The position numbers were made by a program, and so were the translations under genes. A DNA stretch of 64,000 bases from Blasia pusilla (lineage: Eukaryota > Marchantiophyta > Marchantiopsida > Blasiales): contig CM114272.1 in assembly GCA_050084515.1 (NCBI GenBank), positions 28,644,001-28,708,000 on the forward strand. Reading direction: 5' to 3'. Positions 1 to 12,806 of the stretch are shown here, one piece after another (the first letter of the stretch is position 1; each line of letters starts with the position of its first letter). The notes under the pieces are model-generated. The model worked only from the letters and a program-made list of their open reading frames with translations, had not been told where the DNA came from and did no database searches.

Positions 1-2640
1 TAACTACCCCATAGCGTAGAGGTATATCTAGCATTGACCTTCTTTGCTCATCTAGGCTTAAAACTCCTAATTATGATAGAAGTATTTGTTATGAACTCTT
101 GGACATTCTTCACATGTTCATGCTAACGTAGGTGCTCTCTAAGATTATGGTATAAGTTATTTAACTAAGGAATTAAAACAAATTTACATCCATATATAAT
201 AAGTACACCTAACCAAATACTTTTCAAACATCAATTCTATCATCAAAATTATCACCCTTAATCTGATAGGGCTTTTGTTAGTCAAATCTTCATCATTGAT
301 CATCTCCACAATAATTACTCCCTGGTCAATGGTTGCTCTCTAGTTCATAATGCATATGTTTACCCTTCTCCAAGTTGTGGACTTCTAGCATAATTTCTTC
401 CCCATACACCAATTCTTATGATGTTTTGGGCCTTCGTTTGTTTAGAACTATGATTGAGGAAAAGGTTAACAAAGCTATTTTTTTGCTCACTCCCCTCACA
501 AGTTCCAACTTTTCAATTTGCATTCTATGCATTCTAGACAAACTTGAGGTATATCTCCCTCATCCTATATGATAACCTTCTATCTATGGCTCTCTCAACC
601 ATATTTTTTAGACCATATTCCAATTTTTACAAGATCATACTTCCAAACTTCCAAGGCTTCAGATTTCATCAAAACTCATTCCAAAATAGCTTTGTCTTTA
701 GAGATGGAAGATATAGATAGTGGAACAGTTACATTCAATATGGAAGGGTGTTGATTTTCCTTGGAAAATTATATTGAATGGTTGATAAGATGTGAGGGTA
801 GTTCCTCTCGATTATTTAGGCATGATGCCAACTCCAATAGGCCTTCCTCTACTTCTCACCTAGCTTTCCTTCCTTGACTCTCAACATGCCCTTCCATAAA
901 ATCACCAAGATAATGGTGCTCTATCATAACTATCCCACTGCTTGAAACATCATGGGCTTGCATGATGTACTTATACTTTGATCGACAACAATGTCATAAT
1001 CACGTTCCCAAAACCCCTAAGGACATCCCTTAGACAATCTATATAAGTTTATCAATTGTCTAAACCAAGTCAGTATGGCATCTAGATTGAATTTAAGAGG
1101 TCCTTTCAACACAAGAGCCAATGAATACCATAGCCAAATTACTTTACAATTAAATAAGAAAGATCAAGATCTAAGTAAGGTGAGTTGGCAATCATCAAAG
1201 AATAAATCAAAAAATAATTCAAGCTGCACTACTTATTTTTTTATATGAGTATTGATCTCATAAAAAAATAACCCTCTAAAGAACACGCACAAAAAAATTT
1301 CCATCCACATCCTCGACCTCAAACAAAACCACTACCATGAGCAAAACTAGTATATCATGGTGGATTACACAAGGCCAAAGTCTAAACTAACAAATGTTAT
1401 GTCGAATGATGTTCCCACACTCCTAACAATGAGCATATGCCAATACGACAAGGATATAAAAGATTGTCAAATATACTCTCGGATCTATGTATGGGACACA
1501 TTACCTTCTCAAATAAAAATTGGAGTGGCAGAACTCAACATTGAATTGAATATGACTTGATGTCCGACTAGTGACCTTTATAATTTTGGCAAGTGTAAGT
1601 TTCACGTCCTTCCCTTCTAGGCCTCTCATTTTACCATAATATATCATAGCATGTATGCATGGTACATTTCAAAACAACACTAACAATACTCAACCATATC
1701 AAAAAAATCTAATAAGTTCCTAACCCTATCCGCAAGTAGCCCCAACTAAGTATATATGCCTCTGTATAGAGTTGTGAGCCCAATATGGATTGAGGATTTT
1801 CTAATATAAAAGTTCTACAAAAATCGATCACATGTAGTAACCAATAATCCCAATAACCCCCAACCCTTCTCTTAAAATCTTATCCTCTATCTTCTTCCAT
1901 GTCAAATTTTGGAAATAGCCCTACTTGGTAACGATATAAGAGTTTGTAATTCAACAAACAACAAACAATGAAAAAATGTGCTTCATTGATCAATAGGCTT
2001 GTACCGTATCCCAAATCTTTAAAAAAAAATTGATTCGAAGGGAGCTAATATGCAATCTTAATTTATTCACACTCCACAAACTAAATCTAGTATATGTTAT
2101 TATTTACGTAACAATTATATATCCCTATGATGAATAAATATACCTCCACATGTTGTCGTATAGTAAAATCACCCACTATATAAACTCTTCTCTTATTAAG
2201 TGGTAGCGAGAGTTTTACTAGTATTAAGTAAATTAGCTTAGAAAAATGAAATTTACATGTTTAAACCTCTTTAGGGTGGCTCATTTGTGCGGGCCCAATT
2301 GTATGAAAAGAGGTAATAAATAAGACATGGGAGTATAAAAATAAAGTAGTGGTGTTGCAGTATTAATGAAAGAAAAATAAAAGTAGTCTTGGTTGGTGGC
2401 TAGAGTAGTTGGGATAATTTGGAGGATATGAAGTGAGTTGATGAAGATATTTTGGAGGAGATAACATGTTATCTATTTGTGTCAAAATGGGATTGGTTAA
2501 ACCTTGGGAGGAAGCCATGTGGCATAACATAAGATTAGCCCTATTTTGCATTCTTGTGGATCCTTTGAGAGTATATATAAAAAGGAGGGACCTTTAAGGG
2601 TTCATCACCTTCTACTTCATTTCTTGACTCTCCCTTGTTT
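1..2640. other. AT-rich region without recognisable gene
   Basis: Both strands carry only short open frames, the longest near 65 codons, with no domain I recognise. The sequence is AT-rich and CpG-poor, as in old methylated intergenic DNA. No LTR, terminal inverted repeat or RNA gene could be delimited. Confidence 0.6.
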
Positions 2641-2660
2641 CTCTTGTGTGGATGGAATGG

Positions 2661-2875
2661 GCTTGCTTGCCCTTCCAATAAGAGTGAATTACTCTTCTTG
2701 GGAGAATAACTTTGTTGAGTTATATTCTTCGAGAGTTTGAAGAGTCTGATATAAGATGGTTATCTGGGAAGACTTATCGTCTTAGAGGAGTTTTGTCATA
2801 CTAAGGATAATGGATGGTTTTGGCTTGTTACTTTTCCCAATGAGAGTGGATTACCCCTCTTAGAAGAGCAACTCT
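2661..2875 (+). repeat. Dispersed repeat, copy 1 (two related ~45-bp blocks)
   Basis: Two related blocks lie at 2661-2710 and 2821-2875. Each has the form CTTCCAATAAGAGTG, then ATTA, then TCTTGGGAGAATAA or CTCTTAGAAGAGCAAC. The same pair, at similar spacing, occurs in reverse complement at 9614-9664 and 9781-9828, and a single block lies at 6237-6276. The repeat carries no ORF and its superfamily is unknown. A TATA-like GTATATATAAAAAGG stands about 90 bp upstream, which would suit an LTR or promoter fragment, but that is inference. Confidence 0.5.
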
Positions 2876-2879
2876 GCCG

Positions 2880-5800
2880 AAATCCATTCTTGAGGCGATC
2901 CATGGATGTTAACAGGTCTGCTCGAGTAAGTTTTAATACTAGTTGTGCTATTTTTCTTATGTACAAGTGTAAAGTAGATTACAAGGAATTTATAGTTATG
3001 AAGCTTGAGGTTCAATGTTATGAAGAAATGATCGCCTTGGCACTACCATTCGTGATTCCTGTCATGAAAGGATGAAGAGTGTATATAGTAATTATGTACT
3101 GAAAAAGGAAAACTTCTTAGAGAGTTCGCCTTGCATCAACCACGTCTTCCGTACTTAGAAGGTCCACCCTTACTCGAAGAAAAGCTCTTGACACGAGAAC
3201 GTCTTAAATCAATAATATCAAACAAACAAAGAGAGATTATATATAGAGATTATAGCACTATATATTATTATAGCCAAAAATAGTCAATCTTATGGAAGGT
3301 GTGGAAATAACTCAAAATCTTAATTTCATGCAACTTGATTCAATTTGGAGTAATTGAATTCAATGACATCAATTTGAAGTATCCCAAAAGAAGGTATTTA
3401 GGATTCTAGGCTATTGAACAAACTTACCCTGAGAGTAATCCAATTGCTCATAAATTAAAATCTCTATCTCACTCGATTTTCCTCGTACTCTTTAGTCGGT
3501 ACAATAGTCATGCACTCGACATAAAGTAACGTTACAAAGCATATATATATATATAATGATAGCCTTTATTGCCCCTATAATAGTATTTATTGACAATCAT
3601 TTATTGGCATAGTCCTTACTCCTCGCATAAAGAACATACTAGCTCAAGACCCGATGATTTTATGTATAAGTATTGCCAATCTTTCCACCTACTAAAAAAC
3701 TCACTTCACCATGACATTAACGTGCAATAGATATGTTCATAGCTTCAAAACTACCGATTCAAAAATAAAAAAATGGAATCATGCTCCCTACACATGTGTT
3801 CTTAGCAGCTTGTGATCGAACACATATAAACCTTCTCTACCCATCCTCAATACCTTCACTTGGCCTCAAAAAAACTTTGTCTCTTACACTATTGTGCACA
3901 ATGAAGCAAGGAATTGATTTTATGAAAAACTCCTAGAAACATCAATCTAAACCCATATGTAAACCTAGCATTAGCCTGGGCAATATAAGTATCCTTCGAG
4001 CATTTGAGAAAGCACTTTGGTTTCTCCAATTAAGAGAATGATAGTGCTTCCATTAAATCTGATGTACTAAGCGGTGATAACACACATACGGTTACAAAAT
4101 CTCAAGGGCTTTGTTGGTGCAACAAGCTCCTCCTAGGTCTCGAAAACCAAATACATGAAATGAGGGACTAGCATCCACCTTTGGGCAAGCGAATACTTGT
4201 TTTTTTTGGCACTTAGTTGAATGCTTAGGCCATAGACATAGACACACAAACTTCTTAAAAATATTGCAAGCGCTTCACTGTTGCAGTAAGCTCCTTCCAT
4301 GTGCAAAAACCCAACACATGAAATGGGACCTTATGGTCTTCCACTTCATACTATCCCTCTCCCCCTCGTGGGAATCAACGATATAGACTAATCCACGAGA
4401 GGGCATCTAAGGTCAAAAGGGATTCTGCCATGCCCTGGTAGCCCTAATCTATAAGTCCTTGAGAGTTTTTGGATCTCAGATCCAATAGTGGTATCCAATG
4501 ATCCAAATCAAGAGCTTTTTTTGTGCCACCTTAGCCTTAGCCTAAGGGCTACAAGCAAATTTGAATGGTCCATTTGAACATCTAAGGGTAAGAAATAGTT
4601 TCCTTGGTTTTGAGCCTTAGGATCAATACATCCAAGGGTCTAAGACAATTAATTATACACATCCTCATTCTACTTGGGTAGTTTTGAAATAGTTTGTCCT
4701 TTATGTATTTCTATCTGATTTCTTTTTTGGCCTCCTAATAGTCTAATTTCAAGTATATTAAATTATTGAGTGACTCTATTTCCCCAATCATTAGATGCAC
4801 CTTGAATTTTTATTGTGTGCATGGAAAAAATAATTCATAAAATGAGTGGTTTGGATCTTAAAACTTCTCACTCAAGATAGATAACAAATTTAAGCGTGTA
4901 AAATTATACTTTAAAAAGTTAATTAAATTTGTGTTTATCAATTGTCCTTGGAATTTTATCCACTCGCTTCCTACTTATTTATGCATAACCAAGAGCCATT
5001 CTATGTTTTATAGATGCATGGAAGCAATGTGTAGCCCTTTGAGAAGATGGGGAGAAAATTAATTATCAAACACGTGTGAGGACATGTAAATAGGTTAGAT
5101 GAAGAGAGAAAAGAAGGAAGAGTGCTTTTAAGGGTTTTAATGAATATTTGTTCATTGTAGGCACTTAACTAGAATCCACCTATAAGGCTAAAACCAATTA
5201 TTTTCAAAGTAAACTTTTATTGTAAAGTCGAAGTCTATCTATTTTCTAAAAAATTATATGCACATAATATTTGCAGGGTATATATAGAAAGAAATAATAC
5301 ATGAAGTGGGTTTAGATCTAATGATTTTGAACTTGAGATAGAAAAACAATTTAAAGCGTGTAAATTTTTTTTCATTGATTGGCCAACTCAAAAATTGGCC
5401 AATTAGTAAAAAAATTAGCAAGTAGTAGGACAACAATTAAATCCACAAATATCTAACTCTTCCATAAAATGAAATAAAAGATTGGCCATCATATGAGAAA
5501 AAAAAGTTGGAGGAAAATGTATCTCAAGTAAGCACAAGACAATCATTGTGTCTTCATGTAGTTGGTTATACTATGAGGGATCATAAACCTTCTCTCAAAG
5601 GATCCTTCCAATTGTACTTAATCTTATGATGATGATCCTCATCTTTTTGGGCATGAAACCATAAGTCATAAAGGTAGATTATGTTGGATACAGATATGGT
5701 AGTTTTGAGATTTCACATTGCTCATTTTCTTCTAAACTAGATGTTTTTTTAACTCACTCTAATAGATAGCGTGGACTTTCAAAGTCTCTACCTTCCCTAT

Positions 5801-6236
5801 AAATACATCCAACTTATTAGAGGAGAGAACATAGTTTACCACAAGTTTCATAAGACTTATATTTTTGGATAAGTAAAGACGTGAGTATAACCATTCTTTG
5901 TTAGTCATGGTTAAGTTTGAGCATATACCATATAGCACATAAGTGAGAAAGAGCCAACCAACACGGGATAAAGATGAGAGTAAGCCCCTATGTTGATAAG
6001 AAGAAAGATAAGGTTGAGATCGTGAGTAGATATGATAAGCTAAAATAAGGATACTAGAATCCAAAGAATATCCTCTTATATTGAGAGATGAGGCCACATA
6101 TGATAAACATGAGTAAACTTAATTTTTCTTCATTATACATATTTGTAAGTACATAAATGAAGAAAAAAGGCCTCCGGGGGCATTCTACCTTTGTACAATT
6201 CTATAGTGGTTACAATAATATTATAATAAGGTTGTT
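2880..6236. other. AT-rich intergenic region with a diverged internal duplication
   Basis: No gene was recognised. Two diverged direct copies of about 70 bp lie at roughly 4110-4180 and 4268-4340. They share the order GCAAxAAGCTCCT, then AAAACCxAxxACATGAAATG. A minus-strand open frame of 112 codons at 5759-6097 has no domain I know and is probably chance in AT-rich DNA. A short TA run lies near 3541-3555. Confidence 0.5.
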
Positions 6237-6276
6237 ATTCCAACGAAAGTAGATTATCCCTCTTGGAAGAATAATC
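6237..6276 (+). repeat. Single block of the dispersed ~45-bp repeat
   Basis: The block AAAGTAGATTATCCCTCTT followed by GGAAGAATAAT resembles the blocks at 2661-2710 and 9614-9664. Only one block is seen here, so this is a partial copy. Confidence 0.35.
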
Positions 6277-6637
6277 AAATACTGATCCGATGTTATGAAT
6301 TTAGAGAGACTTTTTAGAGACTAATAGTGGCTTTTGAGTTGCAAGTTGGATAAGGGGGAAGAGTTGTTTTAAAGGTAATGGCGCTAGTGACTTATATTGT
6401 TACATTTCCAAATTTGTTCATCATCAAACTCTTATATGTAGATAGATATAGGTTAACAAGAGATCTTGTACATCATTTTGGTAAAGCTTTTAGGATACGA
6501 GATGATGGACTCCCACTTCTCGATAATCTTGCCAATTGTTACATATGATCGTATTTAGGATTACACTATTTTTATATCTTATTTTGAACTAGATATGGAG
6601 AATGGATTTGAATAGATCCCATGAGTGTTTTTTAACA

Positions 6638-6755
<118 letters not shown>

Positions 6756-7330
6756 GTATTTTAGCCTATAGTCTATGTGGTTTTTCGACCTAAGATCATA
6801 TATAGAGAGCTTCTGGTGAGGAAGTTGGGCCAAGAGTATTATGATAAGGTAATTGTATAAACACTCCTTTTTATTATCCCTATAATATGAAATTGGCAAG
6901 TATACATCTTGACCTTTTATTAAAGTGATAATGAAGGATCCAAGGAAAGGTGACATGATGATGGAAGAAACTTTAAGGCATATGATTCGTTACTAAGAGA
7001 GTTTAGAATTTTATTTGATCAAAATTACAGGAAGAAGTTGCTTTAGTCAAAAAATATGAGAGTAGAGAGAGAGTTCTTCCGACAGATGAGCTGGAAACCA
7101 CGAGTGTCGAGTGGGAAGACTAAGGAAACCTTTAAAGGGCACGAGCATTTGAGTTTTGACTAGTATAGAGAGTGATGGAGATGAATGCTTAAGCGTGATT
7201 AACATTGAAAATGACAAAGGTATGTAAGGTGGAACTGTACAAAGGAAGCTGAGTCATAGGGTTATTATAAAGATGGATCATTCATATGGAAATCCATTCA
7301 TCTCTTTTAAACATTGATGATCATATCGCT

Positions 7331-7632
7331 TGGATGTTTGTAAGATTTTGGTTAATAGATCAAACATTGGCATGGTATGAAGGATGGGAAAGATCTTGAT
7401 TTAAATGAAACACCAAATCACATGGAGTTGGATGAAGCAAGGGCTAATGCAGTAATTTCCAAGTTGTGGATCACATCTTGAATGATAGAATGAAATTATG
7501 GAAATTAGAGCATAAAGGTTATGTGGAGGACTATATTCACGAGTTTCATGACTCACATATACAAATCTGCTACATGAGTGGGGCAAAAGCCCTTGATCAA
7601 TTCAAAAGAGGTTTGAAGAGGGAGGAGCGTTA
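7331..7632 (+). pseudogene. Decayed LTR-retrotransposon gag fragment
   Basis: Read by eye in the plus frames, this stretch encodes a run typical of the retrotrans_gag (capsid) domain. It shows W-M-F-V-R-F-W-L, then LAWYEGWE, then DHILNDRMKLWKLEHKGY, VEDYIHEFHD and ALDQFKRGLKREER. The order (WY motif, a W/F-rich helix, then Y-x-x-x-F and L-x-x-F-x-x-G-L) matches gypsy-type capsid proteins, which package element RNA. Stops and a frame change interrupt it and no flanking LTR could be paired. A degenerate CCHC knuckle of probably the same element lies at 9073-9123. Between the two lie a MITE and a foldback structure, which suggests later insertions into an old gypsy-like element. Confidence 0.6.
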
Positions 7633-7924
7633 AGAAGTGATTTGAGATAACCCAAAGATATCAAAATAGCAATGCAAAACACATGTCAAATGTGTACAAA
7701 AGAGGAGGAGAGATGGATACTTCCATGAACAACCATTACCAACTCATATCCATAGAGTTGGTCATTGCATCTAAAGATTTTTTTCTAGATGAGGCTAGAA
7801 GAGTTCTGATGAATTTCTCCTCCTTAAGCATCTTTTATGTATTCTATAGTCATTTAAGGCTCCAATCTTCTTTGATGGAAGCCCACTTTATAAATTTTAA
7901 AAGCATCTTTCTCAATGTAGACCA

Positions 7925-8172
7925 CAGATATTGATTGCAAGAGTGGGGCCCATACGTATAACTCGTGGTGAAAGGCAAGGCAAGGGCGGTCGAGGCAATA
8001 AAGAGGGAGGGAGTGAAGGCGGAGGAAGGAAGTAACGGGAAAGTGCGCAACATGGAGGTAAGTAAGGGGGATGAAAAAGAAGGTTAAGATGGGGTCCATA
8101 TGGACAAGTCCTTCCATAGGACGGACATAAGTCCATGGACATGGATATGGACTTTGTCCACATACAACCTTG
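7925..8172 (-). mobile_element. hAT-type MITE, truncated copy
   Basis: The reverse complement begins CAAGGTTGTATGTGGACAAA and then follows the copy at 59141-59419. Shared features are CCGTCCTATGGAA, GACTTGTCCATATGG, a pyrimidine-rich core and a GGCCCCACTCTT segment near the end. The far terminal inverted repeat and a target duplication are missing, so this copy is truncated at its 3' side near 7925. It encodes no transposase and would depend on an autonomous hAT element. Open frames of 100-108 codons across it on the minus strand are shadows of the repeat. Confidence 0.7.
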
Positions 8173-8454
8173 TAGCTCATGGATGGTTGCTTGTCCCCTT
8201 ATTTTAGTTTTCAATATTGTACCCTAACTTTCATAGTTTTACCACAATGATGTGGTTCTGTTTAGGCCTCCCCCATCCATTTGTATTTTTTTTGGAAGAT
8301 TCCTTGGCAAGGTTCAAGCTATTGAAAAGAATATTTGAGATCAAGATGCAGTATGGAAATTTTGAGGAATTTTCAAAAAAACCCCAATACTTAGGTTTTT
8401 GGTTTCTACATACTTTAGAAACAATATGAATAAGTGTTATGTCAATGATAAAAC

Positions 8455-8881
8455 ATCCAATAGAAAATTCGAGATTGAATATTCAAGAAGTTTATAAAAA
8501 TATTACCAAATATTCAAATTTTGCAAAATCTTGGTTGTAAGAGTCTAGATTCTCTAATATCTATTGTAATTTCTAAGATGATGCGAATGAAGAATCTTGC
8601 ACGAAGTATATTATGGTGCTCTTTGTGCATGTGGAAGAAGCTCTTGCAAGCAATAGAGAACTTAGTATTTTGGCTAACATCGTGAGTAGAAATCCTTCCA
8701 TCCCAAAGTATTGAACAGCGTGTCAAATACACACCAATAGGTTAAATTCAATCTCGAATTTTCTATTGGATATTTTGCATGTATAGACTCTAACATAGGA
8801 TTTATAATTAAGATATCATCATTCCGCATTCTTCTTCCGCATCATCTTAATTATAAATCCTATGTTAGAGTCTATACATGC
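8455..8881. repeat. Nested foldback structure
   Basis: Two perfect inverted repeats sit side by side. Arms at 8455-8480 and 8746-8771 are 26 nt each and enclose 265 bp. Immediately adjacent, arms at 8777-8814 and 8844-8881 are 38 nt each with a 29-nt loop. The reverse complement of the loop and inner arm (about 8824-8847) resembles 8574-8596 (TAAGATGATGCG, then AAGAAT), so the hairpin is partly an inverted copy of the enclosed segment. The structure could have come from a foldback transposon or from template switching at a stalled fork. No coding function is visible. Confidence 0.85.
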
Positions 8882-9072
8882 ACACCACCGCACATCTGAT
8901 TCAAGGAAGATTGCTTAAGGAGATTTAAGCACGAGATGGTCGTGTATCACGAATATTTAATGGAAGTATGCTAATGGATAGAGATCAAAATCCCAACCTT
9001 GAAGGGATAGCTCCTCAAACCAACAAGGTTCCTAGAAGAGGGAAAGAATTAAAATTTTGACGTGATATGCGC

Positions 9073-9123
9073 AAATATTTTAAGTGTGATAGATATAGTC
9101 ATACAACCATAAATTTTTGCTTT
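9073..9123 (+). pseudogene. Degenerate gag zinc-knuckle relic
   Basis: The frame reads RKYFKCDRYSHTTINFCF, which fits a CCHC nucleocapsid knuckle whose first Cys has become Tyr and whose H-to-C spacing is one residue long. It probably belongs to the same old gypsy-like element as the capsid fragment at 7331-7632. The fragment is short, so the call is tentative. Confidence 0.4.
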
Positions 9124-9613
9124 ATTCCTAACTATGAAGTCTCTATAAACCACTTTACGTTTGTTTCTTAAGAAAATTATACAACTAATACTAAAATCTA
9201 CTTGAGAAGGCATGTTTGCATCCATAAGTTGTTAATAAATACATACAATATATAATCATAATTTAAGCAGGTATAAGTCCTTCCATAAGTGACAATAAAA
9301 AATATCACAAGAGTTGGTGATTGCATGACTTGGATCATGAATATCTATCCATAGTAGTAGACTAGAAAGTGAATAAACCAATGATTATCTACGAAGACGA
9401 TCTTTACTTGGTACGGGTTTACGAAAGAAAAATAAGATATACCCCACCTCTACTTATATTTGGAAAAAATAATTTATCTTCATATCCATCCTAAGTAATT
9501 TAAGGTCATTAACTACCACTACACACATTTCCTAAAAATCATGAATAATAAATTCCCACAAATTAGTCCATTCATCAATCTTTAAAGTTCCTCAAGAATG
9601 GATAATGGTTGGG

Positions 9614-9828
9614 TTATTCTCCCAAGATGGATAATCCACTCACATTAGAAGAGTAACCAAGTCCAATGCCATTCATTGTCTCAAGAGTAACAAATATAAC
9701 TATTGGAAGATAACAAATATCTCCAAAATACTCAATTCCACACTCATCAAACTCTTCAACAATGGATCATAGCCAAATTATTATCCCAAGAGAGTTAATC
9801 CACTCTTATTAGAAGAGCAACCAAGTGC
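9614..9828 (-). repeat. Dispersed repeat, copy 2 (inverted relative to copy 1)
   Basis: The reverse complement contains CTCTTCTAATAAGAGTGGA (9781-9828) and CTCTTCTAATGTGAGTGGA (9614-9664). They have the same pairing and roughly 160-bp spacing as copy 1 at 2661-2875. The two copies stand in inverted orientation about 7 kb apart and bracket the gag relic, so they are not LTRs of one element. Confidence 0.5.
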
Positions 9829-9842
9829 AATACTAGTATCGC

Positions 9843-10250
9843 TATGCTCATAACCAAACGAGCGGCAATGCGTAACATCAATGCTCTAGTAGGCTCATGC
9901 TCGTAAGGATGGTTGCGCATCAGATTAGTCTCTTGAAGGAGATACGAGCTATGAGACATGAGCAAGGTTAGGCATTTCATGTGATAAGGATCATGACCCA
10001 ATAACCAAGATCAAACGTGAAGTGAGACTTGAAAAGAGCTAAAGTTCAATGAGAGTTGGTTGCTAAGAGGATTTGGAACTTGACTAGCATTTGAGGGTTT
10101 TGCAGTATTTATGGTCATAAACACTCAATCCAATGGGTCTTTGAGACAAGTAAGATGGCATTGGAAAGGTTATGCAAAGGCAATTCCAATGCACCAAAAT
10201 CTAGGCAAATCGCATAAATAGATATTGAGAAACTTCCCCTCAACTATTAG
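9843..10250 (+). repeat. Ancient LTR relic of the chromovirus family
   Basis: This stretch aligns by eye, with many substitutions, to the first ~430 bp of the chromovirus A LTR. Shared landmarks in order are CTCATAACCAAACGA, CTCTTGAAGGAGA against the LTR GTCTCTTGGA, GCATTTCATG, ACCAAGA, GTGAGACTTG, GGTTGC, TTTGGAACTTGACTAGC, TGGTCATAA, and GGCATTGGAAAGGTTATG against GCGCATTGGTAAGCTTATC. CpG sites are largely lost. I cannot place the ends or find a partner LTR, so this is either a solo LTR or a truncated remnant. Confidence 0.65.
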
Positions 10251-11459
10251 ATTGGTAGTTAGGTTAATTGAGGGTCTTGATCTTGGTAGTATGTTATGGA
10301 AGAACCATATACACAACCGAGCCACGTGTCACCTTTTTAATATGGATGGTATGATGGATACGACCTTGGCATTGATTTTAGATAGCTTGAGGTGTATGCA
10401 TGTTGTGTGAGTCACCACAAGGTGTGGCGATATATGATGCTAGTCTATGATGGTTATTCTTGAGAATGCCACATGATATGTTTGATGTCACCCTAGATTG
10501 GATGTGGTTCCTCAAGGGAGATGATAATATCCCATATGTATAGAGGATGTGCTAGATGATCAAAATTTATTTGAGAATGATATGAATGATGGTTGGCCGA
10601 CTCACAATCAAGTAAGCGAGCATCCGGTCTATTGATCTTATAATTAGCACCAAAAAATTGTTTGTTACTCTTGATACAACAATTGACTGTCTTGGGTTAG
10701 AGGGATCTAACCTAGTTGGTAGTTAGGTCCCTCCCTCTCAACAAGGGCCTAAGGGCTAGGAGCTATTGTGTGGAATTTTTTTTGTGATGGGGTATATATA
10801 GATATGATGGTTTATGTGTGGTATTAATGTATGTTTTTGTGTATATGACAACGATGTAAGTTGTATGGTGATGTGTATGTGCATGATAATTATCACGATA
10901 TCTATAGTTGAGCAAGAGTAGATAGTGTGCTTCGGTAGCAAGGCTATATATACATTTAGATGTGGAGAGGCTAGAAGTGACTTGTTGGCCTCCCTTGTTG
11001 ATCTATATGCAAAGTTTATAATGTGGGAGCTTTCTTGGAACCTTCTTAGATTTTTTGGGTTAGTTAGTAATCCACTATGCAAGTTGGGATGACTTGTGTG
11101 GATGTGTCTCCTTCTTGGTGCCTTAGGGGCTTGGAAAATGGTATATCCCAAGGAGAAGCTTGGAGGGGCTTATATTTGTATAGTTGAGCCGTCAAGTCAT
11201 AAGCTAGGGCAAGGTATTGTCAATGTGCCTTGGACTTGGATTCACTCACATTATGGGACCTAATGAGTTTGGCTCGATTGTTATCTAACAAATCAAAGAT
11301 TGATGTATCTTCCAAATTCTTTTAATTGTGTGGCTTCTTTACATGATGGCGTAAATATCAATTTGATGGTTTATGGGTTATGTGGAGTCAATGTATGGGT
11401 TATGTGGTGTCAATGTATGCCGAGGGTTAAAGAAGGCGATCTATGTGCATAGGTCACCT

Positions 11460-11461
<2 letters not shown>
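10251..11461. other. Intergenic AT-rich region, no gene recognised
   Basis: Both strands hold only short or low-complexity frames. The 131-codon minus-strand frame at 10756-11151 has no recognisable domain. Related phrases of the type GATGGTTTATG and GGTTATGTGG recur, including a 22-bp tandem duplication (GGGTTATGTGG, A or T, GTCAATGTAT) around 11375-11418. Confidence 0.5.

Positions 11462-11551
<90 letters not shown>
11462..11551. repeat. (GA)n microsatellite
   Basis: This is an uninterrupted AG/GA dinucleotide run of about 90 bp. Frames through it encode Arg-Glu or Leu-Ser repeats and are artefacts. Confidence 0.98.
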
Positions 11552-11554
<3 letters not shown>

Positions 11555-12806
11555 ATGATCTGTGTAAAGAGGCTATAATTTAGCCTTTGAAGGCAAGGCT
11601 CATCTTTCATTTATCAGGTGTAGCCGAATGTGCATTAGGACTAGATTTCTTGAAGTAGGAGGTGGTTTTGGCTTGATTCTTATTCTAAGATTTAGAGAGA
11701 CGTGCATTTCCTAATTGACTTTTATTGTGTTGCCCCTTCGTATGGTGATGTATATACATGTGTTGTATTATATGTCTATGTAGGTAGTATCAATATACGT
11801 TGTGTAGCATTGTGTATGGCACACGATAAGATCAAAGTGAAAAATTAGTAGTAGATGTGAATAGGGAAGATAAATGGCGATCACTTGCAAGAAATCATAT
11901 GATTTTCTTGTTTCACATTGTCTAGTTTCCAACATTCTATGGCATAATCATTAAGGTTGTTTCCTTAAAAGATAATTGATTCGATAAAGAAGAGTCCAAA
12001 AAATTGTCACTATCATGAACTTTGTATGTATTATCACCTTGATGAGAGTAGCATCAGGGAGTGTATCCACACTTGCCTTATGCTAGTATAATCCTCTCTT
12101 TTAAAATGATTGAGGCATGCAACTCATCGCCAAGAAAGTATAGACCAACGCTCTCATCAGGATGAAGCTATAACTTATAGCTCAATTCACAAGAATAAAT
12201 TTTTTCCCCTCGACAAAGATGGATTTTTTCCCCTATGAATCTTTTAAAAATAACATATCATTATAAAAAGAGGAAGCCAACTTTGGTACCATGAACCATC
12301 CAAAGTAGCTTGTATGGTATCATATTATAGTGGCAACTATGAAAATGGATTTCCCTTGCCATTAATATGGAAATTATAAATTAGGGAGGATGAAAGCACT
12401 CATCCCTGAGATTATTACAATTGGAGAGAAAATATTCGGAACACTCTCACTCGTGAAATTTATTTAGATAAAATAATTTAGAGGAGAAAAAGAAAATAAA
12501 TCCTCTCTTCCATCGTCGAATGGGGCTAGTGGCTATGGTGTGGAATCTTTATTAGTATTTGAGGAACGTTTCTCAAATGACAACGACTTGAACATTCACT
12601 ATGTGTCTTTTTAAACTCAGGAATATATGACGAGTGGCATATATGTCTATCATATAAAATATATTTTTAATAAATTACTTTTAGTGATTGGGCGTTTAGG
12701 GTTGCATTGTCCCTCACGGGTCCCAACTAGTGCCTCCCTAGGTGAGGGGATACATGCTCGTGTCTTATGATGAACTCTTAGCCGATTATTGGAGTAGCCA
12801 TTAGGG
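11552..12806. other. Intergenic AT-rich region, no gene recognised
   Basis: There is no open frame with a recognisable domain, no paired terminal repeat and no RNA gene. The sequence is CpG-poor, like the surrounding repeat debris. Confidence 0.5.

Noticed and set aside
5759-6097. 112-codon minus-strand ORF as a gene
   Set aside because: AT-rich composition, no domain, no splice context and no homologous copy elsewhere in the window.
7854-8214. Overlapping minus-strand frames of 100-108 codons
   Set aside because: They read through the hAT MITE in several frames and have no domain; the 59122-59525 copy shows equivalent shadow frames.
11373-11610. Long Arg-Glu and Leu-Ser open frames
   Set aside because: They are translations of the (GA)n microsatellite on the two strands, not genes.
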